64,000 nucleotides of DNA. Source: Bhargavaea sp. CC-171006. Lineage in GTDB: Bacteria; Bacillota; Bacilli; Bacillales_A; Planococcaceae. The translations under genes were made by a program, and so were the position numbers. How positions within the stretch are numbered: the first letter of the stretch is position 1; the number at the start of each line of letters is the position of its first letter. The notes under the pieces were generated by a model, which was not told where the DNA came from, searched no databases, and was given only the letters and a program-made list of their open reading frames with translations. Where the stretch lies: positions 1 through 64,000 of the forward strand of contig NZ_QUZH01000007.1 in the NCBI RefSeq assembly GCF_009761675.1, read 5' to 3'. Below, piece after piece: positions 27,204 through 36,343 of this stretch.

Positions 27204-30200
27204 TTATCTTGCCTGATCTGGCTTACCTGGTTTCTCAGGTTTACCCGGTTTCTTTGGTTTACCCGGTTTCTCAGGTTTACCCGGTTTCTCAGGTTTACCC
27301 GGCTTGCCCGGTCCAGGTGTTTCGCCCTTTACCGGTGTACGCTCGATTGTGACGGTCTCAGTCGTTTCGTGTCCGCCAAGATCAACCACTTTGAATGTGT
27401 AGTCGAACTTGCCTTCAACGAGCGGAACATCCACTTCGACTGTCTGGTCGAAGTTCTTGCTGCCGTAAGGTTCGCTCAGGTCATTGGCGAACACTTCGCT
27501 ATCATTTACATAGAGTCGGATGTCATCGAAGTTGTCTTTCACTTGTACCTGAACAGTGACAGATTCTTCTTCGGTCTTTTTAGGAAGCTTCGACTTGATG
27601 GAGAGCTGTGCCGCTGTCGCATCAACAAAGAATCTGCGGGCGATGGACATCTCGTTGCCGTGTTCGTCCGTCGCGCCAACTTTCACTGTCTGGAATCCGT
27701 CTTCCAGCGTGATTGTGTGGGAGAAATTGCTGCCATCGAATTCCGAAACAGCTTCCCCATTGACCGTAACAGAAGCGATTGCGGATTCATCTTCCACATG
27801 ACCGCTGACCGTGACTTCATTTGTACCGTATACAGAGAAGTTGGTCGGCTCATCGATATAAATCACCGGCCGGTTCTGTTCTGCCGGTTTCATTGAAATG
27901 TCATACTCAGAAACGTTTTTGGCTGCGTCATAGACACGCGCTTTCAGCTCATCATCCTCATCCGCTGCAATCTCGAATGTGGTTTCGCTGACCGGAAGCG
28001 TCTCGACTGTCTCGCCGTTCAGGATGACTTCCCAGACATCTGCGCCTGTTCCTTCATCCGTGAAGTTGCCGGCAGTGACGACATCCGTTTCAGGATTGTA
28101 GGAGAATTCGGCTTCAGGTGCTATAGTGTCCACCTTCACAGGGAACTTGATCGACTGCCATTCGGCGTCTTCAAAGTCGATGACCGCCTTGAGTTCGATA
28201 AAGTACTGGCCATCTTCAGCAGGCTGGCCATTGATCTTGCCGTCCCAAGCGTAGTTCATGCTGTACGTGTACGGCAGTGCAGTCGCAGAAGCGATGTAGT
28301 GCTTACGAAGATCTGAAGCAGTACGGATTGTCCGCACTTTCTTGCCGTCCGCATCAAGGACATTCACTTCCATCTGCTTGGCGTTCCGGAACAGCGAGTA
28401 GACCGGGGTTACCTGGTCACGGAGTCCGTCACCGTTCGGAGAGAAGCCGAAGCGGTCTGTTTCGAAGTTTCCTCCGCCGTCGACAAACTCACCTTGCTCA
28501 TCCGCAAGGGCAGTGTAGCCCCAGTACGTACGCTCGTCCCATGCAAAGTAATCAAAGATCGGAGCGTCATCCCAGCCGCCGTTGAATCCGAAGAACGGAA
28601 CGGAAAGAGGGACATTGCCTGAGATTTCTTCATTCGGGTCTTCAAGGAAGACAAATCCGTCCACGAAGTAGCCGTTCGTAAAGATTGACTTCAGGCTATC
28701 TGCATTGGAAAGGTCGACTGTGACATCAATGGTGGCTGTGCCGCCGGCCGGAACCGTGACGGTTTCAGGTGCATCGATTGCCACATCTTCTGTGAGAACC
28801 ATGGAGCCCATAAGGTTAGAAGCTGTTACCAGTGTTCCACCCGCATTAACCGGCTGGTCCGCCTGGACTGCAGTGGAGACATTGTACGTCTTCTCTTCAT
28901 CGGAGAAGTTTTCTGCAGTCAGCGACAGGGTGATTGTATTGTTCTTGATTTCCTTCAGCGCCACTTTCGCTTCGTCTGTTGCCGAGTCAGTGACGACAAC
29001 ATCCGTATGGAGTGCATTGGCCAGTTGCATCAGGCCTGCACCCTGACGGCGAGGAGAAACATAATCGCCGTTTCCTTCATCGAAGACGACCGGATTGGCC
29101 GTGTTCATGAGAAGTTTCTTGGCGAATTCGGAACGCTCGCGTCCCGTCAGGCCGAACTCTTCATCAACACGCTCGAACAGGAGTGCTGCCCCGCCCGCCA
29201 CGTGGGGTGCCGCCATCGACGTACCGCTCATGATGCCGTACTGGTCATTCTCGAGTGTCGAGAAGATGTTGCCGCCTGGAGCAGTGATTTCCGGCTTGAA
29301 GTCCAGGTTCGGAGTCGGACCCCAGGACGTGAAGTCGCTCATCTGTCCTGCGTTGGCATTTGGCGTATCAACATATTCACCGTCGAATGTGACTGTGACA
29401 GTCTCGCCTGCCTTTGCCGCTTCAGACATTGCCAGGCCATCAGATTGGAGGATCGACATGTATGGAATCCGGATCGCAGGGTCGGATGCCATGTTGATTG
29501 TGCCAGCCGTGTTGTTGTAGATGATAACGCCTGCAGCACCGGCTGCCTGCGCGTTGAGGCCTTTTTCTGTGAATGCAATGTCACCGCGGGAGATGAGGGC
29601 ATACTTACCCGTAAAGTCTTTGCCTTCAAAGTCTTCCGGATGGCCGAAGCCGGCATCCACAATTTCAAATGTTTTTTGTTCCTGGGCCAGCGGATCCACG
29701 TCGTTCGCGAGCATATAGCCGCTCCGCTGCTCTTCACCGCCGCCGATCTTATAGCCGAAGCTCATCGAACGGACCATGTCGTTTTCGAACGATGCAACCC
29801 CTAGGGAATCCTTCGAGACACTCGGAGACCCTGTTACGCCGTAGTCCTGGTTTTCCACATAGTTATAGAAGTAACCATCACCGAAGAGAGCAGAGTTCCC
29901 AGCCGAGATGGCGACAAGGATCCCGTTCTCGACAGCGCGGGAGACCGCCTGCTGTTCCGGGCTTGTCTCATCGACGTAACCTGCTGTAGAGCCGAGGCTC
30001 AGGTTCAGGACGTCAGCGCCAAGCTGGATGGCATCATCCATCGCCTTGACGTAGACATCCCCGTAAGTGGACGGATAAAGCGGATCGTTCCCGAACACTT
30101 TCAGCGCGAGGATCTGGGCTTCAGGTGCGACGCCTTTCACTCCGCCGTTTTCTTCGTCACCATTGGCCCCTACCGTGCCGGCCACGTGCATGCCGTGCAT

Positions 30201-30977
30201 GGAAGCGTCCGGCGCGATGTCGCCGATGATGTCGTTTTCATCCATATAGTTGTAGCCGAACGGAACTTTAGGCGTGTAGTATTTCCCGCCCTGAAGGGTG
30301 CCCGCTGCCAGTTCCTTCTGGACTTCCGCTTTCGTCAGCTCACCCGTGGACGGATCGGTAAGAACCATATCCCGGTGCTTCGGATCCATGCCGGTGTCGA
30401 TGACGCCAACGATCATGCCTTCACCCTTGAATCCGTACTCTTCCCAGAAACGCTGGGCCTGTACGAGATCCTTCGAAGAAATCATTTCAGGCTTTTCCGC
30501 AGGGCGTTCATATTCAGCCGCTTCATAAACAGCTTTGACCCCGTTCAGAGAAGAAAGCGCCTTCACTTCTTTCGCTTTCACATTGGCCGAGAATCCATTG
30601 AAGACCGTGGTGAACTGGTTCTTCACTTTCATGCTCGGTGCTTTAGCCTTTGCGTTTTTCAGCACATTTTGCTGAGCACTTTTCAGTTTCTCTTGAGTGC
30701 TTTCTTTCTGGAATTTGGAGAGGTCCTTGTAAAGGATTCCTCTGTTCGTCGCTTCCTCGATCGCCGGCTTTTCAGTCAGCTCGACGATGACCCGCACCTC
30801 TGCCTCCGGTTTTTCCGGATCTGCCAGCCGCTCAGACAGCTTTGGCGCAGACTTTTCCAGCGCCAGCTTGCCCGAAGACGGTACATTGCCGGCCGACGGG
30901 ACAGCCGCAAAGGCCGCGGTGCTGAATGAAAGGACGAACGCGAGTGCCAAAAGCAATGCACGCTTCATCGTTTTCAA
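27204..30977 (-). CDS. Large secreted subtilisin-like protease (S8, Vpr-type) with Lys-Pro tail
   Basis: This protease of about 1257 residues has a signal peptide ending near AFA, an I9-type propeptide (about 50-140) and an S8 domain. The catalytic Asp lies in VGVIDTGMD, His in MHGMHVAGT and Ser in GTSMAAPHVAGG. A PA domain is inserted (YALISRGDIAFTEKG). After the protease come Fn3-like and Ig-like beta domains, including a FlgD-type FSPNGDGLRD, then a tail of GKPEKP repeats. The tail is basic and lacks LPXTG, so it may bind anionic wall polymers. TTG 30977 with AAGGGGG upstream best fits the ribosome site; ATG 30968 is three codons on. Confidence 0.92.
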   Translation of the reverse strand: MKTMKRALLLALAFVLSFSTAAFAAVPSAGNVPSSGKLALEKSAPKLSERLADPEKPEAEVRVIVELTEKPAIEEATNRGILYKDLSKFQKESTQEKLKSAQQNVLKNAKAKAPSMKVKNQFTTVFNGFSANVKAKEVKALSSLNGVKAVYEAAEYERPAEKPEMISSKDLVQAQRFWEEYGFKGEGMIVGVIDTGMDPKHRDMVLTDPSTGELTKAEVQKELAAGTLQGGKYYTPKVPFGYNYMDENDIIGDIAPDASMHGMHVAGTVGANGDEENGGVKGVAPEAQILALKVFGNDPLYPSTYGDVYVKAMDDAIQLGADVLNLSLGSTAGYVDETSPEQQAVSRAVENGILVAISAGNSALFGDGYFYNYVENQDYGVTGSPSVSKDSLGVASFENDMVRSMSFGYKIGGGEEQRSGYMLANDVDPLAQEQKTFEIVDAGFGHPEDFEGKDFTGKYALISRGDIAFTEKGLNAQAAGAAGVIIYNNTAGTINMASDPAIRIPYMSILQSDGLAMSEAAKAGETVTVTFDGEYVDTPNANAGQMSDFTSWGPTPNLDFKPEITAPGGNIFSTLENDQYGIMSGTSMAAPHVAGGAALLFERVDEEFGLTGRERSEFAKKLLMNTANPVVFDEGNGDYVSPRRQGAGLMQLANALHTDVVVTDSATDEAKVALKEIKNNTITLSLTAENFSDEEKTYNVSTAVQADQPVNAGGTLVTASNLMGSMVLTEDVAIDAPETVTVPAGGTATIDVTVDLSNADSLKSIFTNGYFVDGFVFLEDPNEEISGNVPLSVPFFGFNGGWDDAPIFDYFAWDERTYWGYTALADEQGEFVDGGGNFETDRFGFSPNGDGLRDQVTPVYSLFRNAKQMEVNVLDADGKKVRTIRTASDLRKHYIASATALPYTYSMNYAWDGKINGQPAEDGQYFIELKAVIDFEDAEWQSIKFPVKVDTIAPEAEFSYNPETDVVTAGNFTDEGTGADVWEVILNGETVETLPVSETTFEIAADEDDELKARVYDAAKNVSEYDISMKPAEQNRPVIYIDEPTNFSVYGTNEVTVSGHVEDESAIASVTVNGEAVSEFDGSNFSHTITLEDGFQTVKVGATDEHGNEMSIARRFFVDATAAQLSIKSKLPKKTEEESVTVQVQVKDNFDDIRLYVNDSEVFANDLSEPYGSKNFDQTVEVDVPLVEGKFDYTFKVVDLGGHETTETVTIERTPVKGETPGPGKPGKPEKPGKPEKPGKPKKPGKPEKPGKPDQAR
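27220..27313 (-). repeat. 18-bp tandem repeats encoding the Gly-Lys-Pro tail
   Basis: About five imperfect 18-bp units encode six-residue GKPEKP-type repeats at the C-terminus of the protease. Such runs can change copy number by slippage. Confidence 0.85.
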
Positions 30978-31114
30978 GCCATTTTCCCCCTTATGATGCA
31001 ATTTTTCACCCGATAATAGAGTGGCAATTATGAATTTATCATTATATTCAAAATTCAGGAATATGCCAGAAGAATCTATTTAGCAGAAATTGGAGTGGGT
31101 AAATGGTCGCACAC

Positions 31115-31157
31115 AAAAAAAGTCCGGCAGTCTTTCGTTCTACGAAGGAATGCCGGA
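31115..31157 (-). terminator. Terminator after tagA
   Basis: TCCGGCATTCCTTCG and an imperfect complement form a long stem, followed by a seven-U run on the minus strand. Confidence 0.85.
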
Positions 31158-31181
31158 GCACATCAAATATTCATTAACTTA

Positions 31182-31919
31182 TTATTCATTGGGCGGCTTT
31201 CTCTTCAGGCTGTCTCGGATAACAGCCAGCAGATAGGTAGGCAACAACATCATTCTCCTCCATCTGGAGGGTTGCCGTAAAAGCCGATAGAGCCATTCAA
31301 GGTTCAATTTCCTCCAGATTACAGGTGCACGTTTAACCGTACCGGAAAGAACATCAAAACTCCCGCCGACGCCTACAAAGATCCCTTTACTGTAATTCTT
31401 AAAGTGACGATAAATCCATTCCTCCTGTTTTGGAGCACCCATTGCTACAAAGACTATGTCCGGGGATTTAGATTCTATCTGTTTTGCCACAGCTTCCGGA
31501 GAACTTGTATAACCGTCACTTGATCCGGCAACCCGGATTCCGGGGTATTTTTTATTAACTGAATCTAACAGCCTTTTTAATACTTCCGGCTTCGCCCCGT
31601 AGAAGTAGACCGCCAGATTATTTTCGTCCGAGATCTTCAGGAGCTCTTCCACCAATTCAACACCTGGTATACGTTCCTTCAATGGATGTCCGATAATACG
31701 TGAGCCTATAATCAGTCCGATACCGTCCGGGACTACATAATCAGCTGATTGTATAGCTCCCGCAAATTCCGGATTCTGCCTGGCCATCATAATGATTTCG
31801 GGGTTGGCAGTAACCAGAAATCTTTTCCGGTTATTTTTGACTGATTCCAGAAGCTCAATCAATAATTCTTCTTTTGTGTAATTATCCAGTTCTATATTCA
31901 GTACTTCTATTTTTTCCAA
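31182..31919 (-). CDS. tagA: WecG/TagA/CpsF glycosyltransferase, TagA
   Basis: This 245-residue enzyme adds N-acetylmannosamine to undecaprenyl-PP-GlcNAc, the second step of the teichoic-acid linkage unit. Signature stretches are TANPEIIMMARQNP, YVVPDGIGLI and FVAMGAPKQEEWI. The donor UDP-ManNAc comes from MnaA, whose gene at 62675-63804 looks broken. The start is TTG with GGTGG 7 nt upstream. It lies about 9 kb from tagO. Like tagO and the LCP gene it looks more AT-rich than its neighbours. Confidence 0.95.
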   Translation of the reverse strand: MEKIEVLNIELDNYTKEELLIELLESVKNNRKRFLVTANPEIIMMARQNPEFAGAIQSADYVVPDGIGLIIGSRIIGHPLKERIPGVELVEELLKISDENNLAVYFYGAKPEVLKRLLDSVNKKYPGIRVAGSSDGYTSSPEAVAKQIESKSPDIVFVAMGAPKQEEWIYRHFKNYSKGIFVGVGGSFDVLSGTVKRAPVIWRKLNLEWLYRLLRQPSRWRRMMLLPTYLLAVIRDSLKRKPPNE

Positions 31920-31974
31920 TAATCATCCACCGTCCGGATCATGTTTTCAAGTTAATCATACCACTATCCGGTTT

Positions 31975-33171
31975 CTATTTAACAGGCGGATCCGGAACGC
32001 CGGTGCGCATGTCTCCCCGAACCTTCCGGACAAACGTGCCGAGCCGCTCCATTCCCTTCTCCAACTGGTCCATGCTGGCGGCATAGGAGATCCGGATGTG
32101 TCCCTCTCCGTACATGGTGAACGCACTGCCGTGGACGACCGCCACGCCCTCTTCCTCGAGTGCCCGGATGGCGAAGTCTTTTGAGGTGAGCGGAAATTCC
32201 TCAATTGAGGGAAATGCGTAGAAAGCACCGGTCGGGCGGACGAGAGGAAGATTCATGTCTTTCAGTGCTGCGGTGATGAATGCCCTTCTCTTGATATAGG
32301 TCCGGTTCATTTTACCGGGTGCATCAGTGTCTCCCGTATACGCCTCGATTGCCGCATACTGAGACGGGGTCGGTGCACAGATAGCATTGTACGCGTGGAT
32401 CTTCACGATGTGCTGCATCACCTCTGCCGGCCCGAACAGCACCCCGATCCGCCACCCTGTCATCGAATGGGACTTTGAAAGGCCATGGATCAGGAACAGC
32501 CGGTCCCGGAGCGCCGGGTAGACTCCGAATGATTGATGTGGTGCGTCGAACGTATTCTCGGAGTAGATATCATCAGACAGGATAAAGACCTCATGCCTGC
32601 CGAGCACCTCGGCGAGCCGGTCCATCTGGTCTTTCGGGATCGCGACACCGGTCGGATTTGACGGGTTGTTGAAGATGACGACCTTCGTCCTCGGCGTGAT
32701 CAATGTTTCAAGCGCTTCCGGGTCCGGGATAAACCCGGTCCGCCGGGTATCCAGATAAACCGGAGACGCACCGGCCAAACGGATCAGCGGTTCATAGCCT
32801 GCGTAAATCGGTACCGGGATAATCGCCTCATCGCCCGGTTCCAGAATCGACCGAAGCACTGCATCCATCGACCCGCTCCCGCCCGCTGTGATCACCGTCT
32901 CGGTTGACGGATCATAAAGGAACCCATACTTTTTGCCATAGTACTCGGCAGCCGCCCTCCTCAGCTCCGGCAGCCCAGCATTCATCGAATACCCCGTCCC
33001 CCGCTGTGCAATGGCCTGCCGCGCCGCCTCTTTCACCTCATCCGGAGGCGGAAAATCCGGCTGTCCCACCGTCAGATTCACCGCCCCCGGATGCTCCGCA
33101 AGCCGGTTCGACATCTGACGGATCCCCGAAAGCGGCGTCTGCTCCACCAGCGGATTGATCCTGAGTGCCAT
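31975..33171 (-). CDS. Class I/II PLP aminotransferase (PatA/AspC-like)
   Basis: The 398-residue PLP enzyme has the substrate-arginine and cofactor regions GGSGSMDAVL, FNNPSNPTGV, the Tyr in LSDDIYSE and the Schiff-base lysine in HGLSKSHSMTGWRIG. It resembles the PatA branch, whose substrates include N-acetyl-diaminopimelate or other amino acids; the exact substrate cannot be told. I chose ATG 33171 with AAGGAAAGG upstream. The frame stays open to 33345 only because it runs through the 21-bp repeat array, which encodes heptads of QRLNEI type; that extension is not believable. Confidence 0.9.
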   Translation of the reverse strand: MALRINPLVEQTPLSGIRQMSNRLAEHPGAVNLTVGQPDFPPPDEVKEAARQAIAQRGTGYSMNAGLPELRRAAAEYYGKKYGFLYDPSTETVITAGGSGSMDAVLRSILEPGDEAIIPVPIYAGYEPLIRLAGASPVYLDTRRTGFIPDPEALETLITPRTKVVIFNNPSNPTGVAIPKDQMDRLAEVLGRHEVFILSDDIYSENTFDAPHQSFGVYPALRDRLFLIHGLSKSHSMTGWRIGVLFGPAEVMQHIVKIHAYNAICAPTPSQYAAIEAYTGDTDAPGKMNRTYIKRRAFITAALKDMNLPLVRPTGAFYAFPSIEEFPLTSKDFAIRALEEEGVAVVHGSAFTMYGEGHIRISYAASMDQLEKGMERLGTFVRKVRGDMRTGVPDPPVK

Positions 33172-33227
33172 AGTGATCATCCTTTCCTTATCAGTCAGTT
33201 TATGATGGCCTCCGCGACGGATAGAAG

Positions 33228-33332
33228 AGTGGCGTTGCGTAATTAGGGTGAAACGTTGCGTTATTATATTGAGACGTTGACATATTTCATTGAGACATTG
33301 ACATATTTCATTGAGACGTTGATATATTCTCA
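33228..33332 (+). repeat. 21-bp direct repeat array 1
   Basis: Five tandem 21-bp units read on the plus strand, starting at about 33228, 33249, 33270, 33291 and 33312. The core is TGAGACGTTGA followed by CATATTTCAT-like sequence. Units 3 and 4 differ at one position, and the first unit is the most degraded. The array lies upstream of the aminotransferase and overlaps the last codons of the NERD gene. No spacers separate the units. Confidence 0.93.
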
Positions 33333-34408
33333 CCAGGTACCTCAATCCCCTGTTCTTCCGCCCACATCAGCGGACCGTTGCCCAATTTAGCGTAACGGGT
33401 TGCAGGAGGCTCACCATATTTGATCAGAGTCAGGGACTTCAGGACTCTTGTCGCCTGGGAACTATGCCGGAGCCGGAGAAATTCTCTACATTGCTTGTTC
33501 GTGATTTCCGGCCCGATCAAGATCAGGCGGTCTTCAACCGCCTGGCGCACCGCTTCTCTTCCCGGCAGGTCGCAGGTTTTACAGTACCAGCTTCGCTTAC
33601 GGACGTTGTGGATCAGCCGGTGACATTTGAGGCAGAGCACACCCGTTCGAAAAAGCTTCGGGTTTAGTTCCAGTTCTTGACGTAGAGGAAGTCTGGCGCT
33701 GTCGGGGACCTGAGATCCGATCAATTCGGCTAAACGGGCAAATATCTTCGTAGCAAGTGGCAGCCCATCTGCCACAAGTGACCGGAAATAACGCGCAAGC
33801 TGTTTCCGGTACAGGAGCGTGTACGTGGCCGGCCGCTTCTTCACGACTGTGTTCTGGTTCGCCAAGACGATGGCCCCATAGACTGGCAATGAAATCTGAA
33901 GGGTGGACAGAAACTGATTAAGGCCGTTAATCTGCCGATCCAGCTGATTTACATAGCAATCAAACTCATCGGTTTGACCATTCTCCCGGATGCGGACGGT
34001 CTTCCCTTCCCCTTCATTGAAAAAGAGAGTCCCGGCAATATTCTTCACTTCAAGGACCAGTACAAAGCTTGGCGTGAGAATCAGGACATCGATTTCAATC
34101 CGGTAGCCTTTCCTGATCAGTAGCGAGACGTTTCTAAATACATGTGTCCCTTCTGGAAAAATCACTTCCGAAAGTGTCTGCTCTACCGCCTCTTCCCCTG
34201 CCCTCCCTGCTCTTTTCCGATAAAGGATGGTTTCAATATCTTCCAACGCCTGCCTTCTCTCCCGTTCAAACTTCCCATCGTTTGAGGCGATGCCCAGCAT
34301 CGCTTCAACTGTCGGCACGTCTGTCCGGCCCACCTCTTCCAATTCCTCAGGCTGAAGACGAACAACGGCGCGTTCCAGGCGATGAACCTCCCAGTCAGTC
34401 GTATCCAC
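33308..34408 (-). CDS. NERD-domain protein with zinc ribbon
   Basis: The 366-residue protein has an N-terminal helical region, a NERD (nuclease-related) domain at about 70-190 with PD-(D/E)XK-like residues in RIEIDVLIL and VLEVKN, and a C-terminal zinc-ribbon-like CLKC/CKTC pair (about 270-295). NERD proteins are predicted nucleases of unknown role. GTG 34408 follows GAGGAG by 6 nt. The last residues, ISTSQ, and the stop are encoded inside repeat array 1. Arrays 1 and 2 bracket the gene in opposite orientation. Confidence 0.85.
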   Translation of the reverse strand: MDTTDWEVHRLERAVVRLQPEELEEVGRTDVPTVEAMLGIASNDGKFERERRQALEDIETILYRKRAGRAGEEAVEQTLSEVIFPEGTHVFRNVSLLIRKGYRIEIDVLILTPSFVLVLEVKNIAGTLFFNEGEGKTVRIRENGQTDEFDCYVNQLDRQINGLNQFLSTLQISLPVYGAIVLANQNTVVKKRPATYTLLYRKQLARYFRSLVADGLPLATKIFARLAELIGSQVPDSARLPLRQELELNPKLFRTGVLCLKCHRLIHNVRKRSWYCKTCDLPGREAVRQAVEDRLILIGPEITNKQCREFLRLRHSSQATRVLKSLTLIKYGEPPATRYAKLGNGPLMWAEEQGIEVPGENISTSQ

Positions 34409-34534
34409 TTGAGTCTCCTCTCCGGCCGGAGGGGGATCGCAAAATAAAAAGCGTCCGGCTTCGTTTCCTTTACCATAGGGGAAGGAGAGCCGTGACGCAA
34501 TAACTGAATTTTTAATTTTATGAATTCTGCATCA

Positions 34535-34618
34535 ATGAAGTTAATCAACATTTCTTTAAACTTAGTCAACGTTTCAGCGAAGATAATCAACGTCTCACAA
34601 CAGATGGTCAACGTCTCA
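34535..34618 (-). repeat. 21-bp direct repeat array 2
   Basis: Four tandem 21-bp units read on the minus strand, from 34618, 34597, 34576 and 34555 downward. The first two begin TGAGACGTTGA, the third TGAAACGTTGA and the fourth AGAAATGTTGA. The TGA of the first unit (34616-34618) is the stop codon of the EamA gene. The orientation is opposite to array 1. Confidence 0.93.
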
Positions 34619-35530
34619 CCCCGACTCGTCAGCACTCCGCTGTTTCCGCTTCTTCCACAAATCCTCCGCCGCTCCGGATCCGAAGAGGACGCCGGTGACG
34701 ATCAGGACGAGGCCGAGCAGGTGACGGTTGGTAAGGGGTTCGCCGAGGAAGACGGCGGAGCCGAGAAGTGCGATTAAGGTGTTCAGGTTCATGAAGATGG
34801 CGGCTTTGGTCGGACCGGCCTGGCCGACCGAGTAGTTGTAGAGCATATGGCTGATGGCGGTTCCGAACAGGGCACTGAGCCCGAAGATCAGCCAGAATGT
34901 CGGAGGGACCTGTCCAAACGCGGCAAGTTCGCCTGGTTCCGCGAACAGGCCGATCACAAACAGGGTGGAGCCGCCGATCAGAAGCATATAGGCTGTCAGC
35001 AGCCTCGGATCGAGTGTCGCCGCAGCTTTAGCAACTATCAGGAAACTGAGCACCTGTACGGCGATGGACAGGAAGATGAAAACGTCACCCTGTGAGATGT
35101 CCGACAGTCCGCCGCCTGCAAGGACAACCGAGCTGACACCAATCAGTCCGAGAAGGACACCGAGCCACTGCAACCTGGACGGGAACACCCGGATGAGCAG
35201 CGAAGAGAACACTGCGGTCAGGAACGGTCCTGTCCCCAGGATGAGTGCGGCATTGGTGCCGGAGGTCATGGTCAGTCCCGCATTCAGGAAGTAGTGATGT
35301 GCCACGACGTTCAGCAGCATTCCCGGGATGATATAAATCCATTCAGAACGGCGCGGAAGACGGATGATTTTCATGGCCGAGAGGATGATGAAGACGGCTA
35401 CCCCAGCGGTGGAAATACGGAGGGACGTCATCGTGACGGGCCCTACAAACTCAAGCAAATACTTCAGCATCGGGAGGTTCAGTCCCCACATGAACATCAC
35501 GAGCGTCAGCATCAAATAAATCTTCCACAT
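34616..35530 (-). CDS. EamA-family (DMT) transporter
   Basis: The 304-residue protein has ten hydrophobic segments as two EamA repeats (about 5-140 and 150-290), with motifs MWGLNLPMLKYLL and a conserved GTAISHMLYNYSV. Members export amino acids or metabolites; the substrate is unknown. The final codons DESG and TGA run straight into repeat array 2. The C-terminal tail after the last helix is basic (WKKRKQR). Confidence 0.92.
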   Translation of the reverse strand: MWKIYLMLTLVMFMWGLNLPMLKYLLEFVGPVTMTSLRISTAGVAVFIILSAMKIIRLPRRSEWIYIIPGMLLNVVAHHYFLNAGLTMTSGTNAALILGTGPFLTAVFSSLLIRVFPSRLQWLGVLLGLIGVSSVVLAGGGLSDISQGDVFIFLSIAVQVLSFLIVAKAAATLDPRLLTAYMLLIGGSTLFVIGLFAEPGELAAFGQVPPTFWLIFGLSALFGTAISHMLYNYSVGQAGPTKAAIFMNLNTLIALLGSAVFLGEPLTNRHLLGLVLIVTGVLFGSGAAEDLWKKRKQRSADESG

Positions 35531-35614
35531 GGGCCGGTCTTCCTTTCCTCAGCCTGCAAGGCATGTTCTTTCATAGCTGTAAGTATACCAGACCGGGAGG
35601 AAGTCGCCGCATAT

Positions 35615-35639
35615 AAAAAAGCCTGCCAGGCGGCAGGCC
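35615..35639 (-). terminator. Terminator after the exonuclease gene
   Basis: GCCTGCCGCC / GGCAGGC stem with TTTTTTATA on the minus strand. It lies between the exonuclease gene and EamA. Confidence 0.85.
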
Positions 35640-35641
35640 GT

Positions 35642-36259
35642 TCAACCGATGACGCCAAGGCAGTGCTGATAAAGTTTGGCCGTGACCAGGCAGTCCCCGA
35701 TGGCATTGTGCGCATCGTGCTCAAGCTTCAGGTAACGGCTCAGCGTGGTGAGTTTGTGATCAGGTGTTTCAGTGATGACTTTTCTGGACAGCTGTACCGT
35801 GTCAATCACCGTATACTCCGGGATCTGGATGCCGTACAGGTCTTCGATGGCATAGAGGAAGCCCATGTCAAATGATGCGTTATGCGCGACAATCGGGAGG
35901 TCGCCGATAAAGTCGATCAGTCCGCCGATGACCTCGTCGATCATGGGGGCGTTTTTCACGGCGTCGTTTGTGATGCCGGTCAGTTGGGTGATTCTAGGCG
36001 AGATATGCCGCTTCGGATTGATGAGCGTCTCGAACGTGCCGGTTTTCTCATGGTCCTTGTATTTGACTGCACCGATCTGTATGATCCGGTCCGCACCCGA
36101 GCGGAATCCGGTCGTTTCAAAATCCAGGACTACATAGCTTGCGGCTTTTCTCACAGAAGTCTTGTATCGTCTTGGCCGTCTCGGCGGCCGTGCCTGTTTG
36201 CGTTGCTGACGGATCTTCTCTTCCAGCAATATTTCCACTTCCCGCCTCGGGTTTACCAT
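35642..36259 (-). CDS. DnaQ-type 3'-5' exonuclease (DEDDh)
   Basis: The 205-residue protein has a basic N-terminus and an exonuclease domain with all DEDDh motifs: VVLDFETTG (Exo I), VAHNASFDMGFL (Exo II) and HNAIGDCL (Exo III). It resembles the epsilon-like domain of PolC but stands alone. It may act in DNA repair or nucleic-acid turnover. The basic leader (RQQRKQARPPRRPRR) could bind nucleic acid. Start is ATG 36259. Confidence 0.92.
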   Translation of the reverse strand: MVNPRREVEILLEEKIRQQRKQARPPRRPRRYKTSVRKAASYVVLDFETTGFRSGADRIIQIGAVKYKDHEKTGTFETLINPKRHISPRITQLTGITNDAVKNAPMIDEVIGGLIDFIGDLPIVAHNASFDMGFLYAIEDLYGIQIPEYTVIDTVQLSRKVITETPDHKLTTLSRYLKLEHDAHNAIGDCLVTAKLYQHCLGVIG

Positions 36260-36343
36260 TGGTATCCACCGCCTTCTGTCTAGTACTCTTCTATTTCCGT
36301 TTTCCCAGTGATGTAATCATATTGTAATCTTTATTTCCGATAG

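Noticed and set aside
33172-33345. N-terminal extension of the aminotransferase with heptad repeats
   Set aside because: The extra residues (QRLNEI type) are the translation of the 21-bp DNA array. A good ribosome site and family-like start lie at 33171.
33228-34618. CRISPR array
   Set aside because: Units are directly abutting and nearly alike with no unique spacers. No cas genes are nearby.
33228-34618. Classical insertion sequence around the NERD gene
   Set aside because: No transposase, no clear target-site duplication and the inverted arrays are multi-unit. A mobile cassette remains possible and is listed as a finding.
34520-34777. Apparent small coiled-coil protein over array 2
   Set aside because: Heptads appear only because 21 bp equals seven codons. 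The frames occur on both strands and have no ribosome site.
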